A stretch of 64,000 nt of DNA from Pycnopodia helianthoides (lineage: Eukaryota > Echinodermata > Asteroidea > Forcipulatida > Asteriidae), in contig JASTWB010000032.1 in assembly GCA_032158295.1 (NCBI GenBank), positions 96,465-160,464 on the forward strand. Reading direction: 5' to 3'. Made by a program: the position numbers and the translations under genes. Shown in pieces: positions 45,112 through 55,358 of this stretch (its first letter is position 1; each line of letters starts with the position of its first letter). The notes beneath the pieces are model-generated. The model made no database searches. It was given only the letters and a program-made list of their open reading frames with translations, and was not told where the DNA came from.

Positions 45112-46040
45112 AGAAACTCGGTCTTGAAGATGGGTCGATCCCCGACGAGAGTCTCTTCGCATCAGTAACTGGGACAGAAATATAAAGTCAACTCCAGCTG
45201 GTGACCGTCTCGACAAGATACCGCTTGATGTTAGTATCATAGGAGCATGGTAGATACAGGTGGATTTGGGCAACCCGACCTACGTCACTGGGGTACTCAC
45301 ACAAGGGCGTAGTGGTGGAAAGTTCCGGTGGGTGACTAAGTACAAAGTGCAGTTTGAACCGCCCTCACCGGCTTGTCTTCTTGAAGTGAAAAACCAATTT
45401 GGTCAAACTCATGTATGATGATAAAGCCTTAATTTATGTTCATATCATTTTTCCTCCAGACGACAAACCCATCTTAAGAGGCACGTGACCACAGAGCTGT
45501 GGCACATATCAAGAAAAACATAACCATTACAAAATGGTAGATCCCAACCCCGTGATACTCCATAATATCCTGCAGTGTACCATTACACAAGTTTTAGAAG
45601 GGGTGTCAATCAACAGGGATCGTCAATTTGGTCAGGAGGGGTGGTGAAAAACAAATCCCATAGCACATGCACCAAATCCTATCTCTGTGTGAGTGAGTCA
45701 CAGCTTAGTGGTAAGGCATGTTGTGTCTGACCATCGCTCTAGGCTCAATGGGCTTTTGTGATCTTGTGCCGACAGTAGACTGGTTTAGCAGACATAAATC
45801 ATTGAGATAAGGCAGAACATAACCTCTTAACCTCTTAACCTATCAAATGGGCCTTTTTAATGCAATTAACAAAATGCTTTTTATCATCCCACCTAGATAT
45901 ACAATGGCAACACCGATAGAAACAGCATCGTGGAGAGGCGCTTCTTCAAGCCCGTCTTGGCGGTCAAGATTCACATCGTGCCCGTTGAGTGGCATGGTAG
46001 TAACATCGCTCTGCGTTTCGAGCTGCTCTGCTGCAACTAA
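45112..46040 (+). pseudogene. Broken discoidin / F5/8 type C domain gene
   Basis: Exon at 45112 to about 45365, after a TTTTCAG acceptor, encodes LGLEDGSIPDESLFAS, then KSTPAGDRLDKIPLDVS, IQVDLGNPTYVTGVLTQGR and WVTKYKVQFEP, the core of an F5/8C domain. It is broken by a frameshift at about 45183 and a TAG at 45251-45253. A second exon, 45897-46040, gives IYNGNTDRNSIVERRFF, LAVKIHIVPVEWHGSNIALRFELLC and a stop. The second exon alone is intact. Family members bind glycans or phospholipids, often outside the cell. No signal peptide exon was found. The two damages could also be sequencing errors. Confidence 0.8.
45475..45697. repeat. Dispersed repeat, copy 1 (about 220 bp)
   Basis: AAGAGGCACGTGACCACAGA to the CCTATCTCTGTGT region recurs at 50485-50700 in the same orientation with few differences. 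Includes the hairpin CCACAGAGCTGTGG. It sits in the presumed intron of the discoidin pseudogene. Confidence 0.9.
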
Positions 46041-47264
46041 GTTACGTGCAGTAAAAGACAAACCGTCAACTTTACAGCAGAATGGGAAACATAACATTAT
46101 CTCGCATTAAATCAGATTGAATCGCGTGACGTATTGCAATCAAACCCTATCTTCAGACTCAACCTCATTTATATCGTAAACTCAGTTTAAACCATCTTTA
46201 TTCTAGTGGTCTCCTTCAAATACACCGGAGGATGGAGGATTTTATTCGCTAATTAAAAGTATGTATTTGGAAAAGCAATTTTTTTGCAATTCTAGATTTC
46301 AAAGAACAAACCAACCTTTTAAAATCTCATCATGTTTGCTTATTATACGATTAAGTAATTTCAAAGAGAACTTGATTTTTGTTTAGAATAATGTGCACAT
46401 TTTATATTAGGGTTATTTGATTGCGTTAATTCGAAAGTTGGCACATTGAATTTTGAGCAAACTCTATAAGTTTTTGATTAATGCTTTTGGTTTTGACTCT
46501 AAGGCTTGACCTGCTCTTAAACTCTCAGTGAGTTAAATTGATGTAGATATGTTTTATTATACTTTGCAAGTATAATGTTTGATTTCAAAGCAAATGCAGT
46601 AGCCAAGAGACAAACTCTTTTATTCTGAACTAAATCGATTTAGTTTGAGCTAAATGGTAATGTCATTGCTTTTGTAGGAAATTGGTATCCGATGTGGCAG
46701 GAGATTCTGATCCCAAGGAAATTCTTTCCCACCCCATAAGACGAAAATCAATCATTTCAATTTTGATGGGGAACGTTTCAAATTTGCCGTTTGTTTGCCT
46801 ACAATGACCGGGAAAACATTAAGTGTACCATTCATCTAGTTTTCAACAATGTCCTATCATGATTTAACATGACAATATTAAGGGACTTATTTCGATTTCA
46901 GCAATCGAAATAGCCATGGTGATTCCCAGGGGGTCTTCAAATGCTGTGTTATCAACTTTAACGATGTTTCAAGCTTACGATTTCATCTGAAGGATTGGAA
47001 TAGGACGGTGTCGTATGGGATGTTGTCCACCGGCATGTATGTCCCCCATACGATAAAATAACTTGGGTTGAAGGAAGTTGATTCTAAAGAGGGCGCTATC
47101 AGACAAGATTTCTAGACATTTCGCCGTATAGGGGGATATAATCTCCGGGAGACAGAATCTCCTGCCCCATCGCCATGCACTTGATAGAATAGTAAGCTTT
47201 CAGATTGAAAGTAATTCGATTCATTGTAATGATATTAGTAGCGGAGGCGTGATTTTTCGATTGA
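46041..47264. other. Intergenic, no gene recognised
   Basis: A plus-strand frame of about 55 codons at about 46905-47061 (SNRNSHGDSQGVFKCCVINF...LSTGMYVPHT) is flanked by a possible acceptor but matches nothing I know. The rest is A/T-rich. Confidence 0.5.
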
Positions 47265-47350
47265 CCGAAAAATGGTCAAGATTTGCATCGTGGCCGTTGA
47301 GTGGATAAACTTCATCGCTCTTAGTTGTTTAGCTGCTTAGTTGTAAATAA
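47265..47350 (+). pseudogene. Second scrap of the discoidin C-terminal exon
   Basis: VKICIVAVEW followed by disrupted frames, matching position by position the AVKI.IVPVEW part of 45897-46040 and ending in the same GTAAATAAG as the scrap at 26411-26517. Several small indels. Confidence 0.6.
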
Positions 47351-47500
47351 GACCAACCGTCACCTTCGTAGCAGAATAAGAAAATATTTCAAACAAAATC
47401 AAATATCATTACCAACCATTCTGTGACGTACTGCGACATAAGTCGATCTTTGGCGTTATAATCCTCAAAATCGTGAACTCTAAGTATTTACAAGGTAAAC

Positions 47501-47633
47501 CAGGGGTCGATTTCACAAAGCACTAAGATTCATCTTACCATAGTGATTTGTATTGTAACATCACTCTTTGCTAAGCAACTGCGATGGATTTGCAGTTACG
47601 ATCAGTCTAAACTCTCTGTGAAATCGAGCCCTG
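47501..47633. mobile_element. Short MITE (133 bp)
   Basis: Ends CAGGGGTCGATTTCACAAAG and the inverse of CAGGGCTCGATTTCACAGAG, 18 of 20 matching. It is followed at once by a second inverted-repeat element (about 47632-47731, GGGCCCAACTTC...GAAATTGGGCTC) related to the MITE at 54365. Confidence 0.8.
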
Positions 47634-47731
47634 GGCCCAACTTCTGCGCTTATGTATCATAGAATGACGTGCTACAAGGGGCTCCGTAAGCGCAGAATTC
47701 CGCGGTAAGCAGAGCCATGAAATTGGGCTCT

Positions 47732-50484
47732 GATTGATTAGCTTATAATGGTAACACCGAAAAAGCCATTTCTTTCTCATTTTGTTTTAAAATTATCCCA
47801 CTAGTCACTTTTGAGTGAATTTAGCCAGAAATTGAGAATTTTTCACGTTCCTAACAGGCTGAGTTGATTTCCGGCCAATGTGAGGATTTGAGTCTCTGGC
47901 CATTTTCCTGTTTTTGACCGCATTTCTGACAGAAATGTTTCTCTGGAGATTTGGAACTTGTACAAACTTTGTAATCAATAGTTTTCAGTTTTATTTTGAT
48001 AATGATTATAATTCGTTTGGGATATTTACTACTTTATTTTGACTTTTAACAAAGGGGACGGTCACTCAATATTTGATATTTGTTTTTCAGATTATATTTT
48101 ACTAGTAAAAGCAAATAAAGTAGCCAGAGATTATAATATTTAGCTATTATGAACATAAATTGTAGTTAAATTGTAAGTGTCAAGTTGATTATAATTAGCT
48201 GAGTGAACAGGTATTTTCAGATTGTTTTAAGTTTTTTATTTCTTTATTCTATTGCACAAATGCACAAAATTCCATTCCTTTTTGTAATACAATTTGTGCA
48301 GGGCTTATTATGTCCTAGTGCAGCTGCCCAGCAAGAGCTGTACAGTTTTAGGCAGAAGCACGAAATTTGCCAGTTTTTGAAAGGGGGGTTGAGAAATTAA
48401 AACAAAATGCTAATTGTTGTTAAATATGTTCTATGTCTGATTGTTTGCCTCAAAATTAACACCCTGACATTGCTTAAACTATCTGGAATAAATAGTCAAG
48501 TATTGACCTTATTTGGGGCAGAGCAATAGTGTTGATAGAAGGTGGTGGTGGCCCCTTACCAAAACTATGGGAACTCAAAACAATGCATTTCTTGAAAAGA
48601 AAATGTTTTAAAAGATTAAACGATCAAGGTAATTACCAATTATTTTGTGTTCATTGCTTGTTGGAACAAAGCAAACTAATAATGGGGTTCTACGAATGTA
48701 TTAAATATGTCTACTATTCGGGAGACGACTGTGTGGACAAACCTCCAAACGAAACATGAATATTCATGTCTTTATTTCCATCCACCTGGTCCCACGTCTA
48801 GGTAGAGAGTCATTCGTTGCCAATAGTTGATTAACATAATTATTAGGTGTGGACTAGGTTCGGAAAGTGTGTACACCCTTCTTGGGAAGGTTTGCCACGC
48901 TTTTATACAACATGCACGGGGATTGTAAGAGTGCCCATCCCAAATCTTTCTGAAAATGTTGCCTACATCTTAAGCTAAAATTGAGGAAAAAACTGTGCAT
49001 TGTGAAAAATACGCATATTCGCAAATCAAGGTCAAAGGTCATATTTTGGGGTAATTGTTTTGTGGTCTGCGGTATAACTTTGATTTTGTATTTTCAAATG
49101 CGGGCCATGTCATTGTTATTGGACATTTGAATCTTGTAGATTGTCGATGTCAAACATATGTAGGCCTAATTTGAAAAAAGATTATCTTTGCATTTGAATT
49201 AATACGGCATTCTACCTTCCGACATGCCCTGAAAATAAACTATTGGCAATGAAACAATTTTACAGGAGCTCATTTCAAGAGCTTTAAAATGATGTAAATT
49301 TTATCTCTGTGTGTGCTTTACTTTTGGAGATGTCCAAACAGCAGGTCATGCTTATTAGTCAAAAGTTCGTTAACCCATATCTCCAAAAATCATTAACCGA
49401 ACGACGAAAAATTTAGGTTCTGTGGGTTTCTCATTGAGTCCAACCCGCACACCAGATTTCATTTTTAATCCGTGACGGTCAGGTCCAAAAGCGTGTTGAA
49501 TTGACACGGAATGATCAACGTCTTTGACTCAAAACATCTCAAAAACTAACTCAATGAAATCTAGTCTGTTTGCTTTGTTCTTTTTTTCAAATATGGTTCA
49601 CAGGAAAAAGAAAGGGGAAACACCTCGGATTGCTGGAAGCAAATATTGAAAACAAATCCAAGAAACATAAACTCCAGTATTTGTTTAAACTATTTATTTC
49701 CTGCTTACAATAACAGATACAATAAGAATGACATAGATATATAAGTAATGTCTATGATGTTGACCTATATTTTTTTTACTCAAGTAAATATTAAAGCAGC
49801 GTAAGCAATATAAAAATTGAGCTTACTTCAACTGTTAGTTAGTGCACTGCACATTACTTAATATTTAAACCCTCGGTGACATCATCGTACTGGTGTCAAA
49901 AGGCCGTTTGAAAATAAAATGTTTACTCTACCGAACAATCTGTTTTAAAATGGCAGACATTTAATTCCAAGTTCCCTATTGAGACCTAGCCAAGATCACG
50001 GACATGACAAATTATCATGGGCTGATTGCTTTGACTAAACATAACTTCCATCAATGACCGAAGTTTAACAACTCCCAAAGGAATTGTAAATATCTCTTAA
50101 CCTTGGGCTAAATCACACCTGGATGTAATCAATTTTGTCTTCGACAGATGTATTCCAGATGGCTTGACGGGTTGAATTTTTTTATTGAGTCTAAATGTTC
50201 TTATCTTATCGCTTAGAACAATTGAAAGATAAAGTTCACCCCCCCCCCAAAAAAAATAAAATAATAATAATAATAAATAAATAAATAAATAAATAAATAA
50301 AATAAAAAATACAAACTGACTGTTGGAAACAGTTTGTGTGTGTACGCGTGTGCGGAGATTCTAATGGTGACATGGAAGGTATTAATCAATTTCTCTTCGT
50401 TTTAATACTTCTTCGATTGTTCAATTTATACTATTTAAAGACTTCACTCAACCTTGAATTCATGTTTAAAGGAACTTAAATCTA
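47732..50484. other. Intergenic, no gene recognised
   Basis: No exon could be supported. A poly-C/A and (AATA)n microsatellite lies at about 50239-50310, and a piece of about 57 bp (49357-49413, AGTCAAAAGTTCGTTAACCC...) recurs at 50701-50757. Confidence 0.6.
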
Positions 50485-50757
50485 AGAGGCACGTGACCAC
50501 AGAGCTGTGGCACATATCAAGAAAAACATAACCATTACAAGATGGTAGATCCCAACCCCGTGATACTCCATAATATCCTGCACTGTACCATTACACAAGT
50601 TTTAGAAGGGGTGCCAATCAACAGGGGTCGTCAATTTGGTCAGGAGGGGTGGTGAAAAAAAAAATCCCATAGCACATGCACCAAATCCTATCTCTGTGTT
50701 AGTCAAAAGTTCGTTAACCCATATCTCAAAAAATAATTAACCGAACGACAAAAAATT
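50485..50757. repeat. Dispersed repeat, copy 2, joined to a second shared piece
   Basis: 50485-50700 repeats 45475-45697; 50701-50757 repeats 49357-49413. The second piece starts where the first ends, so one mosaic element probably seeded both. Confidence 0.85.
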
Positions 50758-51013
50758 TGCAGCAATGCATTGGAAAATTTTGGAATTAATACACTATATA
50801 TATGCAATTATTTCTATAAAAGAATGGATCCAAATTCCAAATATTCAGCAAGTGTAAACATTTGAAATTTTGAAAAATGCCTGGTTACGTATTATTATTT
50901 GATGCAAGTGATCGCATTGTCGCAGAGGAAGCCGGTTGAAAAAGCCACATTTCCCCGAGTGGTGATATTCTGCGACAATAAACGAACGAAATGCAATCAA
51001 TATTTGTTTCATT

Positions 51014-51365
51014 TAAAGGCACTGGACACGTTTGGTAATTGTCAAAGACCAGTATTCTCACTTGGTGTATCCCAACATATGCATAAAATAACAAACCTTT
51101 GAAAATTTGGGCTGAATTGGTCATCGAATTTGCAAGAGAATAATGAAAAAAAAACACCCTTGTTGCATTACTTTGTAATAAAAGGCTTCAGCTAGAAGTC
51201 TTTTATTATTTGAGTGAGAAATTACCTCTTTCTCAAAAACTACTTTACTTCAGAGGGAGCTGTTTATCACAATGTTTTATACTATCAACAGCTCTCCATT
51301 GCTCGTTACCAAGTAAGTTTTTATGCTAGCAATTATTTTGAGTAATTACCAACAGTTCCAATTGG
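51014..51365. mobile_element. Echinoderm-type inverted-repeat element (about 350 bp)
   Basis: Starts AAAGGCACTGGACACGTTTG and ends with an approximate inverse (TTGGTAATTGTCAAA against TTTGAGTAATTACCAA). Internal text such as CAAAGACCAGTATTCTCACT, ATATGCATAAAATAACAAAC and CAGAGGGAGCTGTTTATCAC is what I know as a very frequent repeat of sea star genomes and transcripts. This is the main basis for the organism guess. Confidence 0.8.
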
Positions 51366-53221
51366 ACACAAACCTTGTACCCCGGAACATGAACTTGACT
51401 CGTTGGGACGAGGGGGCGAGAACGATTTTTATGGAAACGACACCGCGAATCGCTCAGTATAATACATTATGGAGCGTCGCGGGGGTATAAATGCCAAAAT
51501 AAAAGATGACGCGTGAGGCGTGTTCTGCTAATCAAAATACAAGGATCTGTACGTGCGGTATAATACAATTACTGAACCAATACTTGCCAAATTACTGTAT
51601 ACTGAACATTACAAAGTTATTACTGTACTGATAATTACAAAATTGTTAATGAACTTATAATTACGATAATTACTGGTAATTATTTATAAATGAACAATCT
51701 GGACAACTAAAATACACATTACACTTCACAAAGTAGGTGTGAGGGGTATTTGACTGTAAATGAGCTCAATGATTGATGGAGTAGGTAACATTAATCTAGG
51801 TATCTCAAACAAAGATCCCGACGTCACCGACCCCCCCCCCCATCACCGCCTCCCCCGCCCAGCCTCCCAAAATTATAATAATAATACTTCTGAATATTTT
51901 TTCCTCATTCGCTTATGATGATAATCAAACTTGATCATATAGTATTCATAATAACACCTTTTTAATTTATATTCTTATTATTATCGTTATTACTAATATA
52001 AATATATTGTAAAGTTGTTGCTGTTTGCAATATCATAATCTAGACTGTGTGCAAGCCGTATAACGGAGAGATGTCACAACTATTTGTGGTCTGTTGGTTC
52101 CGGTCCAGTCCAGCAGTCACGCCCTTTCCTTTTCACAAAAGGTCTTGTTTGGAACAAAAGCATTATTTTGATTTGATTAGTTAATATAATCAGTTGACAT
52201 ATGTGTAATTTAATATTTTGAAATTTACTTCTTTAAAATCCATTCTTAAAAATCACTGAAAGTTGTACATTATGGTGAAAAAGCTAACTGTCCAAATAAA
52301 AGCAATTTTGTACTAAGATATTTAGTTTTGCGTTTGTAAGGTAATTTTATAACTAAAAATAAATCTACTTCAGCTTCCGTTACTCTAAGTAGGTTCAAGT
52401 GCAACCAAATACTTTATATTATTTATACAAAATAAATCACTTTGACCATGTCACGGTAGTGATTCATTTAAGTCTGAAATATGTACTGCAGTTTCACGCA
52501 AATGAAAGCTTAAACACTGAACGCCATAATCAATAAAGAATGAACTTCCTTTAGCTCTAAAATAAACTTGCAATGTTAAGTGTGGCGTGGTATATTAAGA
52601 TTGATTTGATTGGTCGGTTGGTTGGTTCATTAATTGTAAAGAAAACATTGAATAAGAAATGCGTTTGTCAATTAAAAAATAAACAATGAAACCTTTTGTT
52701 CATTTAACTCAAGAGGCCATCCAAAACCAGTAAGAAATTAAATTCCAGAGATATTAATAAAACTTGCATCTCTTTGTCCCTCTGTCATCTCCTTTTTAGT
52801 AGGAATCTTAAACCATTCTGTGATCAGACGGACATAACATTCTGTAGACACGTCTAGATATCTTGTGCCAACAAACAATTGATTGACGTGGACAAAATAA
52901 GTCAGACTAAAATAAATCAACAATTCCTGTTATGTTATCACCAAGCACTTCCTGATTCAACCTTTATAAATATGGACATTCTGTGATGACTGTTCTAAGT
53001 AGGCCTATGAATAGTTTCTCAGATGTATTTCTGTTAACGTTTCGTGGGTGAATATACTTCGTTAGTTCCGGGTTTATGTGACCTTCAAATCATCTGAATA
53101 TAAATCTATATACATGCGTTTATAGCAATCGTCCGGATTGCAAAAAATATATATATATACAAAATAGCAGGGTTTGCCCTTAACTTTTTCAGCGACTGGC
53201 CAGCAGGACCAGTTAGCTTGT
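51366..53221. other. Intergenic, no gene recognised
   Basis: A/T-rich with a poly-C tract at about 51831-51841 and a short (TA)n run at about 53148-53157. No supported exon. Confidence 0.6.
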
Positions 53222-53603
53222 CATTTCACTAGTCCATATTTCAAATGAAATAGGGATGCTTTGTAGGCGTAGCAGATGTAATATCCACTGTGTTTCATTT
53301 GACTGTTCGTAATATGCAGAGTCCATGTGCGCCGCTTGATGAGACTGTGTACATGCTGACTCGATTTAGATTATCTCCTCTAATCACCAGGTCAACTGAG
53401 TTATATCCTTCAACCCTGGTGTAGATCCATACAAGGTTGTAAGTGTTCATGGTGATATATTTTTTATTTGAGGGAGTACAATTTAATGTGATATTTTGTC
53501 CTAGTATGGCGACGGTGTCTGCTGGACTGCCCTTGAACAAAGTACGAGCTCCACACGCCGATACGATAAGAAGGACAATTAGAATTATTGTGGCTTTCTT
53601 CAA
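53222..53603 (-). pseudogene. Frameshifted one-Ig paralogue of the ITIM receptor
   Basis: From ATG at 53603: signal peptide (MKKATIILIVLLIVSACGA), then an Ig-like domain start with ADTVAILGQNITLNCT and LVWIY, parallel to VDTLAILGGSASFSCT of the intact gene. The open frame ends at 53295 (102 aa). Around 53326 a one-base shift moves the matching continuation (WTLHIT...HSGYYICYA) into another frame, so the second cysteine of the Ig fold is lost from the main frame; even after the shift no second Ig domain or membrane segment follows before a stop. It is a truncated pseudogene, unless a sequencing error or an unseen splice explains the shift. Confidence 0.75.
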
Positions 53604-53881
53604 AAGACTCAGTGATCAACCAAATAAAACGTTTAGAGAATTAGCTTGTTGATTCTACCGCTATATTATAAAGTTCGCTAACAAGGATGGTGTCAGGTAA
53701 AATACATCTTCGTAATTGTTGCAACAGAATGTTTTGAGGAAAGTCAACGTGAAATGGTTCTGATTTATTTCCGAGGTGGTTCATATTAAGATTTCGTCAC
53801 TGGTCAAAGTATCAAGGTATTTGTTTCAAGTTCTGGCCCGAGTGTCTTAGCCAATATATAACTAAGTAATTGTTGAACGCA

Positions 53882-53950
53882 ATTGGTAAATATTCTTATT
53901 TGGCCGCCGTTCCCAACATAGTGCTAGGTTGTGACGTCATACATGAAGTG
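53882..53950. promoter_or_regulatory. Single CRE-bearing upstream unit of the Ig pseudogene
   Basis: AAATATTCTTATTTGGCCGCCGT...GGTTGTGACGTCATACAT is a diverged single copy of the 107-bp unit repeated at 57527-58165. The perfect palindrome TGACGTCA (53932-53939) is the consensus cAMP-response element and lies about 330 bp upstream of the ATG at 53603. Confidence 0.65.
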
Positions 53951-54082
53951 CCTGGTACACGGCCTATACATTACCAGCCAAAGAGGCGTGGCGTTTTCAA
54001 AACCTCGGCCCAGGCTCTGTCTCCGGCTCTAGGCTTCGTATGATGTTGGAAACACCGGGTAGAGTTACACTGCTCCAAAATG

Positions 54083-54240
54083 GATGACCAAGCCGGAGCC
54101 GGAGCCCAAGCCGGAGCCGGAGCCGGAGCCCAAGCCGGAGCCGGAGCCGGAGCCCAAGCCGGAGCCCAAGCCGGAGCCCAAGCCGGAGCCCAAGCCGGAG
54201 CCCAAGCCGGAACCCAAGCCCAAGCCCAAGCCGGAACAGG
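54083..54240. repeat. G/C-rich minisatellite of GCCGGAGCC / CAAGCC pieces
   Basis: Tandem 6-12-bp units (AGCCGGAGCCC...), 158 bp. It is open in several frames on both strands (EPKPEP, AGAQAG, LGLGSG), which is expected for such a repeat and not evidence for a protein. Confidence 0.9.
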
Positions 54241-54364
54241 AGAACAAGCCAGTTTGGGGAAAAGGCCTTGCACGTGTCATACGATAGTGTTATATTCGTG
54301 AACAACAATAATATTACAAAACAGTCATAACACAGTAATATGAATAAATGAATTGCCGATTGGT

Positions 54365-54561
54365 CAGGGCCCAATTTCATAGAGCTGCTTAAGCACAATA
54401 AGTAGCTAAGCATAACAAAATCATGTTTACCACAGTAAGGTGAACAGCCAAACTGCCATATCACATGTACAATTTGTGACTGGTGTCCTGCTCAATTCTG
54501 CTTAGCAAAAAACTGGAAAGCAATATTTTCAGCTTAAGCAGCTCTATGAAATTGGGCCCTG
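54365..54561. mobile_element. MITE of 197 bp with long terminal inverted repeats
   Basis: Starts CAGGGCCCAATTTCATAGAG and ends with its exact inverse; the inverted stretch continues through CTGCTTAAGC. No coding potential. A type frequent in echinoderm and hemichordate genomes. Confidence 0.85.
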
Positions 54562-55107
54562 GTAAAATCTCATTATGCTTAATCAATTCTTTTTTCTCTA
54601 CATGTCGAGAGTCGTATATAGACTGGAAAATCACCAAAACATTTGCTACAACAACAATCTACAACAAAATAATGACATTTGATTTTCTTTCCCTGGATGT
54701 GATTGTCAATTAAAATTCAATAATATAAACTAATACTTCCTTGTTCCGTATTTTATCCTGTCTACGCCATTAAGTAAAGTTCTGAATAAATACCCGAAGT
54801 ATAAATATTTCTTTACATTTCCTGATTAATTTTACTCTTTGTTAATTCCATGTACATAAAAGAATACATATATATGTTGATAACAATAATTGAGCCAGCA
54901 GAGTGCACCCTTAATATCAGACTGGGTTTTCATATCAAAAATACAAAGTACTAAGTACAGTAAAGATATCATTGAAAAAGGGAATTCAATACCGAAAATC
55001 GGATAAACAGGATTATCTTTATATCATTACAAATTTGGGGAAACATTTTTATGATAAAACTTCACGAGCAAAAAGCGCAGTTTACTCTTAGTTAAAAAAA
55101 AAATCCA

Positions 55108-55113
55108 TTTATT
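55108..55113 (-). promoter_or_regulatory. Candidate polyadenylation signal of the ITIM receptor
   Basis: AATAAA on the minus strand, about 246 nt after the stop codon of the receptor. Position plausible, not decisive. Confidence 0.35.
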
Positions 55114-55358
55114 CTGGTCAAAAAGATTTTTATCAATGCCAACTGTCTTTGTGGGAAAAAAGTATATAGTTGAGAACACCGCATTATTTTATTGAAATGC
55201 CGTATTTTCATTTTCCAAATGAAAACTAGTGATTATGGTGGAAAAAGAATTGTAGAAAGCATGGTGTTTAAACTATTACCCCTAAGTTTGTAAATGAGGA
55301 CATCATTCCCTAAAGGGGCGTGGTTTTTAGTCCCCTCCTTCAGCTTACCCTCAGTCTT

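Noticed and set aside
46905..47061. Plus-strand frame of about 55 codons (..GVFKCCVINFND..LSTGMYVPHT)
   Set aside because: No recognised domain, no downstream donor that fits, and it lies among transposon and pseudogene debris.
48529..48759. 76-aa plus-strand frame
   Set aside because: No signal, domain, splice context or similarity that I recognise; length expected by chance.
54080..54301. Proteins made of EPKPEP, AGAQAG or LGLGSG repeats on both strands
   Set aside because: A short G/C-rich tandem repeat stays open in several frames by itself. There is no conserved domain or support for translation.
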